A stretch of DNA of 64,000 nucleotides. Origin: JAWKOK01 sp963765875. Its GTDB lineage: Bacteria > Chloroflexota > Anaerolineae > Caldilineales > Caldilineaceae. Below the pieces are notes generated by a model. That model was not told the origin of the DNA. It saw only the letters and a program-made list of their open reading frames with translations, and did not search any database. This document shows positions 45,610 to 53,904 of this stretch, in pieces. The DNA lies in NCBI GenBank assembly GCA_963765875.1, contig CAVXYK010000025.1, positions 62,001 through 126,000 of the forward strand, written 5' to 3'. The first letter of the stretch is position 1, and each line of letters opens with the position of its first letter. A program made the translations under genes and the position numbers.

Positions 45610-46623
45610 ATGCAACAGACAACGCCTGATTTTGCCGTTCCGGATGGCTTGCCACAATCGAAACGCCACGATCACATGCAGCCGACCAACGAACTGCATG
45701 TCGTCTACGGCGCGGGCGGCGGCGCAGGGAAGGCCATCGTTCGCGAACTCGTCGCTCGAGGCCTGCCTGTGAGGGCCGTCAATCGATCGGGCGACGCCGA
45801 TGTCCCCGCTGCCGCTGAACGCGTAGCCGGAGACGCCATGGACCTCGCCGCCACGCAGGCAGCCTGCCACGGCGCTTCCGTCATCTATCATGCGGTGAAC
45901 GTGCCCTATCCCCAGTGGCAAGAGACGCTGCCCACGATCATGGATAACTTCATCGCAACGGCCGAGGCCGAAGATGCCTCTCTGGTCTATGTCGACAACC
46001 TCTACATGTATGGGAAAGTCGATGGACCGATGAGCGAAAGTACGCCGGTGAACCCCTGTAGTCGCAAGGGCCGGCTCCGCGCCGACCTAGCCGCGACGTT
46101 GTTGGCGGCAGATGAACAGGGCCGGGTGCAAGCCGTCATTGCCCGGGGCTCCGATTTCTACGGTCCCGGCGTGTTCAACGCCGGTTTGGGCGAGCTTGTG
46201 TTGGCCCCGGCGCTGCTGGGCAAGACCGCCAATGCCTTTGGGGACCTGGATATGCCCCACACCTACACCTACATCGATGATTTCGCCAAGGCTGTGGTCA
46301 CCTTGGGCACGCGAGATGAAGCGCTGGGCAAGGTCTGGCATACGCCCAATGCAGAGGCGCAGAGTACGCGTCAGATGTTGGAGATGATCTTCGAGGAGGC
46401 CGGGCAGAAACCCCGCTACCGCACCGCACCCGGCTATATTCTCACGGGAATGGGGATCTTCAACCCCGTGATTCGTGAACTGAAAGAGATGGTCTACCAG
46501 TTTGAGATCCCCTTCATCGTGGATAGCAGCAGATACGACCGTACCTTTGGCGACGTGACGCCGACGCCGCAGCGCGAGGGCGTGGCACAGACAGTGACGT
46601 GGTACAAAGGCGTCGCCGCATAG
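45610..46623 (+). CDS. NAD(P)-dependent epimerase/dehydratase (extended SDR)
   Basis: A 337-residue extended short-chain dehydrogenase. It begins, after about 25 residues, with the Rossmann motif VVYGAGGGAGKAIVREL, a variant of GxxGxxG, and has the DNLYMYG region that holds the Tyr of the active site; the usual YxxxK lysine is replaced around SRKGRLRADL. AAAGGAG lies 6 bases before the ATG at 45610. Similar proteins reduce or epimerise nucleotide sugars or small carbonyls. It probably belongs to the TetR-controlled group. Confidence 0.85.
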   Translation: MQQTTPDFAVPDGLPQSKRHDHMQPTNELHVVYGAGGGAGKAIVRELVARGLPVRAVNRSGDADVPAAAERVAGDAMDLAATQAACHGASVIYHAVNVPYPQWQETLPTIMDNFIATAEAEDASLVYVDNLYMYGKVDGPMSESTPVNPCSRKGRLRADLAATLLAADEQGRVQAVIARGSDFYGPGVFNAGLGELVLAPALLGKTANAFGDLDMPHTYTYIDDFAKAVVTLGTRDEALGKVWHTPNAEAQSTRQMLEMIFEEAGQKPRYRTAPGYILTGMGIFNPVIRELKEMVYQFEIPFIVDSSRYDRTFGDVTPTPQREGVAQTVTWYKGVAA

Positions 46624-46684
46624 GAGTGGATACGATGAGGCTGTCAGCATTCTGGTCTACACCTTTCCCAACCCGATTTTCAAT

Positions 46685-46831
46685 TTGCTGCGCTACCTGT
46701 TCATGTTTTTGGGTCTGACGTTCCTGGCCTGGTACTACCATCTACGAACAAAGAGCAGCGCTCCGCAACCGTCGAGTCGATATGACCTACAGAATGATCG
46801 CAGTCGCGGACAATCTCAACGAGGCATTTTC
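46685..46831 (+). other. Possible small membrane peptide or gene remnant
   Basis: The frame upstream of the metallo-hydrolase encodes one strongly hydrophobic stretch (LLRYLFMFLGLTFLAWYYHL) and then polar residues. There is no ribosome site, and it resembles the end of a membrane protein. It could be a remnant of a lost gene between the epimerase and the metallo-hydrolase. Confidence 0.3.
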
Positions 46832-47317
46832 ATGCAACAGATAGCGCCTGACCTCTACCTACTGGATGGCTTTCCGAAATACGCCATCAACATCTACCTG
46901 ATGGGCGATGTGCTCGTCGACGCCGGCATTCGTACCAACAAAAAACGCATCCTGCGCCAATTGCAGGGGAATAATGTCACCACCCATGCGCTCACCCACG
47001 TTCATTCAGACCACCAGGGTGCCAGCAAGGCCGTCTGCGAAACCTTGGACATCCCCCTCTGGTGCGGCGAAAAGGATGCGCCGGCCATGGAATCGGGCGA
47101 CATGTCCACACAGGTTCCGGACAATCTGATCACCCGGTTGCAGGGACGATTCTGGACGGGTCCGGCCCATCCTGTCGTCCGTCTTCTTCGGGAAGGAGAT
47201 GAAGTGGCGGGCTTTGTGGTTCTAGATGTACCCGGCCATTCGCCGGGACACATCGCCTTCTGGCGCGCAGAGGATCGGGTGCTCATACTGGGCGATGTGC
47301 TGACCAATCAGCAATGA
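46832..47317 (+). CDS. Metallo-beta-lactamase-fold hydrolase (frameshifted)
   Basis: From the ATG at 46832. The metal motif is THVHSDHQG (a His-x-His-x-Asp-His variant), with a later VPGHSPGHIAFW and ILGDVL supplying His and Asp. The frame stops at 47317, but the family C-terminus continues in another frame to 47495 (RLAEPRRVYTPDPVLNRESA, ICFGHGPP with the last metal His, EFVAQLPD), so about one extra base near 47308-47330 breaks the gene. Unbroken length would be about 220 residues. The glyoxalase-II-like fold suggests thioester, lactone or nucleic-acid hydrolysis; substrate unknown. Confidence 0.78.
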   Translation: MQQIAPDLYLLDGFPKYAINIYLMGDVLVDAGIRTNKKRILRQLQGNNVTTHALTHVHSDHQGASKAVCETLDIPLWCGEKDAPAMESGDMSTQVPDNLITRLQGRFWTGPAHPVVRLLREGDEVAGFVVLDVPGHSPGHIAFWRAEDRVLILGDVLTNQQ

Positions 47318-47526
47318 AGCGGGGCGCGTCCGTCTCGCCGAACCCCGCCGGGTCTACACGCCGGACCCGGTGTTGAACAGAGAATCCGCCCGGAAATTGG
47401 CCCAGCTCCAGCCGGAGATCATCTGCTTCGGACATGGTCCGCCGCTGCAGGACGGCGAGAAGTTCCAGGAATTCGTTGCCCAACTGCCCGACTGATGGCC
47501 GGTGCCAATGGGGGCATAACAGAATC

Positions 47527-47688
47527 ATGAAGGAGCTAATGACAAGAGCAACCAGTTTTCTTGTCGCAAGCGAACTCGCCGCCAAAATACGCACAGGCAA
47601 CCTTTCTTCGAGGCAGGTAATGGAGCGTTCTCTCGCCCAGATCGAGAAGGTCAGCCCCGCATACAACGTCATCATCCCGATCTTCTGA
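47527..47688 (+). pseudogene. Amidase N-terminal fragment
   Basis: A 53-residue reading (from 47527, or 41 residues fewer the first four from 47539 with AAGGAG close by) matches only the first helix of the amidase-signature family: ASELAAKIRTGNLSSRQVMERSLAQIE...PAYNVI. The Ser-Ser-Lys catalytic core is absent and a stop follows. It is most likely the stump of a deleted amidase, next to the saccharopine-dehydrogenase-like gene, which may have replaced the rest. Confidence 0.6.
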
Positions 47689-47705
47689 CGGAGCAGAAGC
47701 AGCCA

Positions 47706-48788
47706 ATGACCAACAATGCGACGATTGTCCTCGTTCTTGGAGCGTCCGGCGGGCTCGGAAAGCATATTTGCCGTGAAGTTGTCCGCCAATTTGGTCCCAA
47801 TGCGCTGGTGGTGACGGACTATAAACCAGAGCGGGGACGCCAAACCGCCCGCAGCCTAGGGACGGACATACCCTTTGCCCAGGTGGATATACACGATCTC
47901 TCCAGCCTGCGTGCTGCACTCAGCAACGACGTGAGTGCAGTCATCGTATCCGTCCAGCAAGAGCAGCCTCTGGCGCAGATCGCTTGTATCGAGGCCGGCA
48001 TTCCCTGTCTGGATGTGACTGTGCAATCCGGCCTGCTTGCCCAGATTCGCCGATTGGACGCACAGGCCAGAGCTGCGGAGAGCGCCAGCATTGTGCTTGC
48101 GGGGATGTTTCCGGGGCTTTCAGGATTGATGGCAAAACGGGCGGTGGAAATGCTCGATCATGTGGAGACGCTGGACGTTGCCCTGTGCCAGAACAGCCAG
48201 TCCTCGACCGGCGTCACCGGTATCGCTGACATGTTGGGGTTGCTTGCCCAACCGGTCGAGCAGAGAACCAGCGATGGAACCAGAAGCGTACCAGGGTTCA
48301 CGCAGACCCGTTCTATTCAATACCCTCCACCTTTTGGCGAGAAAAACCACCGTCTGGTTCATTTCATCGAACGGGAGCTGGTCTCCGAAGCTCTGGACAT
48401 CCCCATTGTCAATTACTGGACCGGCTACGACAAGGCCAGTTTCGACCGGCTGTTGGCGACATTAAACCGTCTCAAGATCCTGTCTCTGTTCAATCGCCCC
48501 AGCGTGCGATCCCGTCTCGCCCGTTTGATAGATGCCGGGACGAAGGCCAGCGCCTCCGACGATGAACGTTGTGCGGTCATCGCTGAAGCAACAGGCTTCA
48601 AAAATGGGCAACCGTATCTGACCCGTGTCAGCATCCTCGCCCCCTCCGATTACGGGGCGACGGCCTTGAGCGTGGTGGCGATGGCGAAGTTGCTGACAGA
48701 GAATGAAATGATTGGGACTGGTGTTCATTTTCCTGCGCAGGTTACGTCGCTCCAACCGTCATCAATACCATGGAATCCGACGAAATGA
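47706..48788 (+). CDS. Saccharopine dehydrogenase-family protein
   Basis: A 360-residue protein with an N-terminal Rossmann fold (VLVLGASGGLGKHICREV) and a central region typical of the saccharopine dehydrogenase NAD(P)-binding family (CIEAGIPCLDVT, AGMFPGLSGLMAK). Family members handle lysine catabolism, homospermidine or carboxynorspermidine synthesis, or are uncharacterised. AGCAG precedes the ATG only weakly. Directly after it lies a 61-bp repeat that also occurs at 53196. Function here is unknown. Confidence 0.82.
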   Translation: MTNNATIVLVLGASGGLGKHICREVVRQFGPNALVVTDYKPERGRQTARSLGTDIPFAQVDIHDLSSLRAALSNDVSAVIVSVQQEQPLAQIACIEAGIPCLDVTVQSGLLAQIRRLDAQARAAESASIVLAGMFPGLSGLMAKRAVEMLDHVETLDVALCQNSQSSTGVTGIADMLGLLAQPVEQRTSDGTRSVPGFTQTRSIQYPPPFGEKNHRLVHFIERELVSEALDIPIVNYWTGYDKASFDRLLATLNRLKILSLFNRPSVRSRLARLIDAGTKASASDDERCAVIAEATGFKNGQPYLTRVSILAPSDYGATALSVVAMAKLLTENEMIGTGVHFPAQVTSLQPSSIPWNPTK

Positions 48789-48835
48789 AGTTGACTGAAA
48801 TCGGTGTGGGACGTGAATAAGTGTCACTGATGCAC

Positions 48836-48896
48836 CAAAGGGCAGCCATGCCGCCAAAGAGTACTAGCTCCTTGCCCGTTCCGACTTGACAGCGAT
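48836..48896 (+). repeat. Left copy of a ~61-bp direct repeat
   Basis: From CCAAAGGGCAGCCATG to TTGACAGCGA this stretch matches 53196-53256 at 51 of 61 positions by hand count, in the same orientation and without gaps. Here the TTGACA has no -10 box behind it. The two copies bracket the Rrf2/membrane-protein segment. Confidence 0.6.
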
Positions 48897-49083
48897 ACCG
48901 AGCCGCCCTTCCGACGAGCACCGGGACACAATCGGTCATCGTTGGCAAGGGGGTGACCACACAGCAACTGCTACAGTAATTGTTTGATTTCACTGTCCAA
49001 GACTATTGACACATTCCGGGTGTTACCCTGATTTCTCAATTCCTGTCAATTATCGGCAGATAATTTGACCACGATCGAAATTC

Positions 49084-49111
49084 TTGACAAAAATATAATT
49101 CTATATATAAT
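49084..49111 (+). promoter_or_regulatory. Strong promoter of the Rrf2 operon
   Basis: TTGACA (49084-49089), 16 bases, TATAAT (49106-49111), both consensus, in a very AT-rich stretch unlike the flanking DNA. TSS about 49118. Confidence 0.8.
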
Positions 49112-49143
49112 AAATATTAAGTTAATTTAGTTTTCGGATTATT

Positions 49144-49572
49144 ATGACCTATTCATTAGCATTTTCTCAAGCAGTGATGATCGTTCTCTACGTTGCGGAT
49201 AAAGTTCGCCAAGGTATGTATGACTTTGTGCCGACGCAGGAATTATCACGCGATCTCAATATCCCGCGTCCAAGCGCTGTAAAGATCCTCAACAGCCTGA
49301 TGCGTACTGAGATTATCGAAACCCGTGAAGGCGCCAAGGGCGGTGTTCGATTGGGTATTGATGCATCTGAGATTACCGTTCTGGATATTTTTGAAGCAGT
49401 CGAAGCGGGTCGTCCTCTTTTTCATAAGAATTACCAGTTTGGCGTGATCGGTGAAAAACCGGATCAGGCTCGTCAAGCTGTAGACACAATTTTTAGCGCT
49501 GCTGAAAATGCGATGAAAGCAGAATTGGTAGGAGGCACTATTGAAGATTTGCTAAGCGCTTTGAATCGTTAG
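49144..49572 (+). CDS. Rrf2-family transcriptional regulator
   Basis: A 142-residue Rrf2-type winged-helix protein: SLAFSQAVMIVLYVADK, a recognition region NIPRPSAVKILNSLMRTEIIETREGAKGG, then a dimer helix. The three cysteines that bind an iron-sulfur cluster in IscR/NsrR are missing; there is no cysteine in the protein. It should therefore respond to something other than an Fe-S cluster, like CymR- or YwnA-type members. It is first in a likely operon with the membrane proteins and the methyltransferase. Confidence 0.88.
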   Translation: MTYSLAFSQAVMIVLYVADKVRQGMYDFVPTQELSRDLNIPRPSAVKILNSLMRTEIIETREGAKGGVRLGIDASEITVLDIFEAVEAGRPLFHKNYQFGVIGEKPDQARQAVDTIFSAAENAMKAELVGGTIEDLLSALNR

Positions 49573-49631
49573 TTTTTTTTGGCATAACTATATATAACAA
49601 ATATAAAGAATATATAAAAAGGGTTTTGAAA

Positions 49632-50012
49632 ATGAAGAAATTAACAGTCTTATTACGCCTGATCGGTGTCGTGCAAATCGTACTCGGTTTGTTCTATCTC
49701 TTCGCCCCGTTGCGCTTTCTCTTGATGCAGGGTCTTTCCATGCCCGAAGCGGACATCGCTTACCCCTTGGGGATGCTGGCTGCCCGTTTTCTAGCTTATG
49801 GTATCGGCATGTTCCACATAGCCAATGAGCCGGAAAAGAATCTCTTCTGGATCAACAATATGATCCTGATCCAAGCCGTGGATTTGGCAGTGGGAATGTT
49901 CTATACAGCAACCGGTGTTGTGGCGCTTGCCCATTCTGGCTTCCCAATGTTCAACGCCAGCCTCTTTATCATCCTTTTGACGCTCTGGCGTCCCAAACCG
50001 GAGCAAGCCTAG
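49632..50012 (+). CDS. Small membrane protein, four helices
   Basis: A 126-residue hydrophobic protein with four predicted membrane helices, the first from residue 5 (TVLLRLIGVVQIVLGLFYLF) and the last ending RPKPEQA in the cytoplasm. A short conserved-looking loop FHIANEPEKNLFWINNM joins helices 2 and 3. No known family is recognised with certainty; it resembles small DUF/DoxX-like proteins. It follows the Rrf2 gene after 59 AT-rich bases with a T8 run at 49573-49580. AAAGGG lies before the ATG at 49632. Confidence 0.7.
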   Translation: MKKLTVLLRLIGVVQIVLGLFYLFAPLRFLLMQGLSMPEADIAYPLGMLAARFLAYGIGMFHIANEPEKNLFWINNMILIQAVDLAVGMFYTATGVVALAHSGFPMFNASLFIILLTLWRPKPEQA

Positions 50013-50087
50013 TTCTCTGCATCCAGCAAGAAGAAGCATATCGGTAAGATCGTTCATGTCGGTATGCTTCTTCAATAAGGAAAAACA

Positions 50088-50663
50088 ATGCATCATCTGC
50101 TCAATCTCAGTCAAAAGCTTCAGCGTTTTGCCAGCCTACGGAGCTTTCTCATTCTCACCCTCGTCATGTTCGTTTTAGGGGTTCTGATGATCTCCTCCGT
50201 CAGCCCATCCAGTGAGCTGAAAGCCCTCTCAGGTGGACGAGACGTGCCCGACACGCAATTCCGGCGCGCTCCCGAAATGCTTTATCAACAGCTAACAGAT
50301 TACGGAGAAGTGGGCCGTCATCTTTACTTGACACGGGTTTCGCCTGTGGATATTTTCATTCCGCCTGCACAGATGCTATTTCTCTCAGTGGCGATATCGC
50401 TCCTGCTCCCTGTACTTTTTTCTCCTGTGAAAAACTGGCAGCTTCTTAACTTGTTACCCCTCCCCGCTATGTTGGGCGACTATCTCGAAAATTGGAGCAT
50501 GATCACTATCATGTTTGCTTTCCCCGACCGATTGGACCTCCTGGCATCTGCCGCAACCTTCTTCACTGCGATCAAGTTCATTTTCTCGTTTGCCAGCATT
50601 TTCATCATTCTGGTAGGTCTAATTTTCTGGCTTGCTAAAGGGATTCAACGCGTGCTCGCATGA
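50088..50663 (+). CDS. Membrane protein, paralogue A (LNLLP-GDYLEN family)
   Basis: A 191-residue protein with four predicted helices: one at 22-42, an exposed loop (about 45-95, with YQQLTDYGEVGRHLY), then three more. The signature LNLLPLPAMLGDYLENW lies in the third membrane region, where Asp-Tyr-x-Glu-Asn would sit in or near the bilayer. The next gene encodes a clear paralogue. Family not recognised; the buried polar motif hints at a transport or enzymatic role. AAGGA lies 9 bases before the ATG. Confidence 0.7.
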   Translation: MHHLLNLSQKLQRFASLRSFLILTLVMFVLGVLMISSVSPSSELKALSGGRDVPDTQFRRAPEMLYQQLTDYGEVGRHLYLTRVSPVDIFIPPAQMLFLSVAISLLLPVLFSPVKNWQLLNLLPLPAMLGDYLENWSMITIMFAFPDRLDLLASAATFFTAIKFIFSFASIFIILVGLIFWLAKGIQRVLA

Positions 50664-50676
50664 TGGAAAATATCCG

Positions 50677-51240
50677 ATGATTGTAGAACTTTCAACACTA
50701 ATTCAACGAATTTCCACGGGGAGAAGAGTCCTCTTTCTACTGGTGGTTTTCATCGGACTGAATATATTTTTTGCACTTTCTCCCGCTAACCCGATTGCGA
50801 GGATGATGACATTTTCAGGCGGGAGCCTTCTGGATATGGAGTTCAACTACTCCCCAGATAGAGCTTATCAAGTACTGCAAGCGTATGGTGCGGATGGAAG
50901 AGCATTTTATGCATCCACATTTGTCATCATTGATTTCTTTACCCCGATTTTGATGAATCTATTTCTGGCGATGACGATTTCCATTCTTTTCCGGCAAGTT
51001 TTTCTGCCGGACAGCCCTCTTCAAAGGCTCAATCTGCTACCCATGATAGCGATGATTGGAGATTATCTTGAAAATCTTGGCATCGTGTTGATGATCCGTT
51101 CCTACCCAGATCAGCTGATCGGTTTGGCTCGCTTTGCAGCTTTCTCGACCAATCTGAAGTTCGTTTTCACAATAGCCAGCGGCGTTTGTATTTTGGCAGG
51201 CGTGGTTATTTGGATGATGAAAAGGAGACAAGGGAGATGA
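50677..51240 (+). CDS. Membrane protein, paralogue B (LNLLP-GDYLEN family)
   Basis: A 187-residue protein from the ATG at 50677. It shares layout and motif with the upstream protein: YQVLQAYGADGRAFY in the exposed loop and LNLLPMIAMIGDYLENLG in the third helix, followed by a matching SYPDQLIGLARFAAFSTNLKFVF segment. The two probably arose by tandem duplication and may form a heterodimer. Its stop overlaps the methyltransferase start (ATGA), so these genes are translated together. Confidence 0.7.
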   Translation: MIVELSTLIQRISTGRRVLFLLVVFIGLNIFFALSPANPIARMMTFSGGSLLDMEFNYSPDRAYQVLQAYGADGRAFYASTFVIIDFFTPILMNLFLAMTISILFRQVFLPDSPLQRLNLLPMIAMIGDYLENLGIVLMIRSYPDQLIGLARFAAFSTNLKFVFTIASGVCILAGVVIWMMKRRQGR

Positions 51241-51860
51241 ATTTCGCCCGGTTTTTTCGCAATGTTCAGGATGCCCCCTGGTACGCACATTTTCTGAATC
51301 CCGTTTTACAGGCTTTGCAACCCTTGCCTGAAAACGCAACGATTCTCGATATAGGCACGGGCGCAGGCAAACTGATCGAGATGGGACAAAAAGAACTCAA
51401 TTTGCAGTGGGTTGGCGCTGATACGGACGAAGCGATGCTCGCCGCAGCACGGCAAAGACCTTCCATCCGAGACGTGCCACTAGAACTTCTCAAAGCCGGC
51501 AGTCCACTGCCTTTCCCTAATCAAAGTTTTGATGCGGTCACCTTTTGCTCGGTCTTATTCCTGATCTCCGATCCCGCCCCTTTGCTCCAGGAAGGTTGGC
51601 GCATTCTGCGTCCAGGTGGCATGCTGGTCGCCTTGACACCCGCAGGTAAAGGTCAGGTGCGTCCCGCCCTCCTGCGTCAAATCGGTTTTTCTCCCGCCAA
51701 TGCGACATTTTTTCTTTGGCGCTCGATGACCGCATCCAGTGGACGGGCATGGTCGCAAAGGGATACGCTCGAAACCTTTGCGCATTCTCATCAAGCAGAT
51801 TACCGCCGTCAGGATGTTTTTAACGGTCTCGCGTTACTCGAAATTGTACAGGCCGGCTAA
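51237..51860 (+). CDS. Class I SAM-dependent methyltransferase
   Basis: A 207-residue methyltransferase. Motif I is ILDIGTGAGKLIEMG, motif II is VGADTDEAML, and LPFPNQSFDAVTFCSVLFLI is motif IV/post-motif. GGGAG is directly upstream of the ATG, which overlaps the TGA of the membrane-protein gene. Its small size and UbiE-like layout suggest a small-molecule or lipid substrate. Coupling to the paralogous membrane proteins suggests a membrane-linked substrate such as a quinone or lipid (inference). Confidence 0.88.
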   Translation: MNFARFFRNVQDAPWYAHFLNPVLQALQPLPENATILDIGTGAGKLIEMGQKELNLQWVGADTDEAMLAAARQRPSIRDVPLELLKAGSPLPFPNQSFDAVTFCSVLFLISDPAPLLQEGWRILRPGGMLVALTPAGKGQVRPALLRQIGFSPANATFFLWRSMTASSGRAWSQRDTLETFAHSHQADYRRQDVFNGLALLEIVQAG

Positions 51861-52337
51861 TATTTAGCGACCATTTTCCCCTTTTGCAAGATATCCAACA
51901 CAAAAATTTCTCGCCTCGTCCACTCGTCCACCACGGGGCGGGATTTGATTCTGCCGGAACTTTTCTATTTTTCTCGAGCGCTTGCTCGATACTCACCCAA
52001 ATAGGAAGGAACTCACGCCACAAAGCTACAACGGTCTTTTCCCCGCAAAAAATCAAAACCCCCCCCCCACTTAACCCTTACACCTAAGCCTGGCCCGCCC
52101 TCTGATTTCTGCCGTGGTTTCGGGCTGCCCGGGACACCTGCTCAAGCGCGCATATTGTAGCCAATGATCGAGCCGACAGTAAGAGAGTCAGATGCAACCC
52201 ATAGGCCAATCGCGTCTAAATTTGTCTCGGCAATTGGAGGGATTTTTGCCAAGTTTTGCAGCATTCTGCGATTTTTCTAGCGATGCCAGGTCGGTGTAAC
52301 ACTGAATGTTGCATAAATCGTTGCGTCAAAAGCGATA
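51861..52337. other. Gene-free stretch with a C10 run
   Basis: About 475 bases between convergent methyltransferase genes. No coding region is convincing. A run of ten C (52059-52068), rare in this window, is a likely site of polymerase or sequencing slippage. No terminator hairpin was identified. Confidence 0.4.
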
Positions 52338-52967
52338 CTATGCCCCTGCTTTCTTCACAATCACAATGCGATACTGTCCGCGCAACAGGCTGGGCTCGTC
52401 ATGCACAATCGATAGATCCGGCCGGTCCGCAATCAATTCATCCAGACGGCGATTGGGGTCCGTGCCGAGTTGGCTGATGACATGTCCCAGCAGTCTTCGC
52501 CATGGTGTCAACCTTTGGCCCGCCGGCAAGAATTTGTCGAAGATCACGGCGCGGCCGCCGGGCTTGAGCGTGCGCCAGCCCTCGTCGAAAGCTGATCCGG
52601 CGTCAGGGACCACAGAGAGGATCAGATTAAATAGCAGGGCATCGAAAGTAGCGTCCTGCAAACCCATGGCCTGAATATCCATTTCCAGCAGAGATACATC
52701 ACGAGCGACGATTTTGGGACGGGCTCTGGCGAGCATATCCGGACTGAGATCCGCGCCCACCACCGAGACATGATCTGGAACATAGGGTAGGTCCAAACCC
52801 GTGCCGATACCGGGGATCAGCAGCCGTTCGCCCGATTGGAGATCGAGCAGTGTGATCGCCCGGCCTCGGGCACGCTCGGAAAAAAGCGGAATGAGCGCAT
52901 CGTAGACTCGGGCCCAGAGCCGATAGATCTGAAGGTTCTGTTGGGTATCCAAGATGCGCTCCCTCAT
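52338..52967 (-). CDS. SAM-dependent methyltransferase (UbiE-like)
   Basis: A 209-residue class I methyltransferase. Motif I reads RLLIPGIGTGLDLPYVP (GxGxG present as GIGTG), motif II SVVGADLSPDMLARAR, and LQDATFDALLFNLILSVV with LKPGGRAVIFDKF complete the core. The N-terminus YRLWARVYDALIPLFSERAR is typical of the UbiE/COQ5-like group. No clear ribosome site is seen before ATG 52967. It is convergent with the other methyltransferase and unlike it in detail. Confidence 0.85.
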   Translation of the reverse strand: MRERILDTQQNLQIYRLWARVYDALIPLFSERARGRAITLLDLQSGERLLIPGIGTGLDLPYVPDHVSVVGADLSPDMLARARPKIVARDVSLLEMDIQAMGLQDATFDALLFNLILSVVPDAGSAFDEGWRTLKPGGRAVIFDKFLPAGQRLTPWRRLLGHVISQLGTDPNRRLDELIADRPDLSIVHDEPSLLRGQYRIVIVKKAGA

Positions 52968-53195
52968 TCACAAAGTCGGCACCTCGCAAGGCCGGCTGTC
53001 GACACCACTGAACCCAAGACCATTCAAATAAGTCGGGATGATCGTTTAGTAGGCACACCCACGTGCCGGTCGCTCTCGGGTAGAGCCGCATCTGGGCGTG
53101 CTCACTGGACGCTATTTGCATGGTCTTGCCATTAACCGCCATTGTCGCTCTCCATGTCAGACTGTATCAGAGCGGCCACCATCCAAATTATACGC
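52968..53195. other. Intergenic region between methyltransferase and PadR
   Basis: No recognisable coding region. It should hold the promoter of the methyltransferase gene on the minus strand, but no clear boxes are seen. The right side passes into the second copy of the 61-bp repeat. Confidence 0.35.
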
Positions 53196-53256
53196 CAAAC
53201 GGCAGCCGTGCCGCCAAAGGATATCCAATCCTTGCCCGTTCTGACTTGACAGCGAC
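53196..53256 (+). repeat. Right copy of the ~61-bp direct repeat
   Basis: Matches 48836-48896 in the same orientation (51 of 61 by hand count). Its terminal TTGACA (53246-53251) serves as a -35 box for the PadR gene. Confidence 0.6.
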
Positions 53257-53274
53257 CAAGAACACAATTAATAT
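53246..53274 (+). promoter_or_regulatory. Promoter of the PadR gene
   Basis: TTGACA, 17 bases, TAATAT (53269-53274). The AT-rich stretch ATATATGATTAATCCTATAT just downstream has partial dyad symmetry and could be the PadR operator. Confidence 0.55.
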
Positions 53275-53322
53275 ATGATTAATCCTATATAAGACTGGTC
53301 ACATAGTAAGGGACTTTACCTC

Positions 53323-53745
53323 ATGTCGCTCGAACACGCCATACTTGGATTCCTGGACAACCAACCCTATTCGGGCTATGACCTGAAGAAAGTCTTCAAT
53401 ACCTCGGTACGTCACTTCTGGCCGGCCGACCAGAGCCAGATCTACCGCACGCTATCACACATGACGGACAAGGGATGGACCGATATTGAGACTGTTCGCC
53501 AGGAAGCGCGCCCTGATCGCAAGATCTATCACATCACAGAGCACGGTAGAGCGGAACTGCACCGTTGGCTGACAACGCCTCTGCCGCCGACTCAGCAACG
53601 CAGCGCCGACATGATCCAGGTCTTCTTCGCCGGCGGACTCTCGGACGAGGAGGTGTTGGAGATGTTGGAACGCGCTGCCGAAAGTATGCGCGCAGGATTC
53701 GCCCAATATCGTATGATTCCGCCGCGAAATCGACGCCTACAGTGA
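53323..53745 (+). CDS. PadR-family regulator (C-terminus frameshifted)
   Basis: The reading starts with the PadR winged helix (LEHAILGFLDNQPYSGYDLKKVF, QIYRTLSHMTDKGW, RKIYHITEHGRAELHRWL). The C-terminal dimer helix breaks off at MIPPRNRRLQ, but the expected continuation is present in another frame to a TAA at 53879-53881 (EIDAYSEYTSSQREFFFWM, HTLRANLEFIEDFIRHV). One extra base near 53720 explains the split. The intact protein would be about 185 residues, normal for PadR-s2 types. The polyferredoxin gene begins 23 bases after the restored stop. Confidence 0.85.
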   Translation: MSLEHAILGFLDNQPYSGYDLKKVFNTSVRHFWPADQSQIYRTLSHMTDKGWTDIETVRQEARPDRKIYHITEHGRAELHRWLTTPLPPTQQRSADMIQVFFAGGLSDEEVLEMLERAAESMRAGFAQYRMIPPRNRRLQ

Positions 53746-53904
53746 GTACACAAGCTCACAGCGAGAGTTCTTCTTCTGGATGCTCACCCTTGATGTCGGC
53801 GTACATACGCTCCGCGCCAACCTTGAGTTCATCGAGGATTTCATCCGGCACGTCCGCAATGGAGCGCTTCCCAGTCAGTAATACACGCTATTGAGGAGTC
53901 TGCT

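Noticed and set aside
52699..53142. 147-residue minus-strand frame upstream of the methyltransferase
   Set aside because: Most of it overlaps the methyltransferase in another frame, and the remaining part has no recognisable family.
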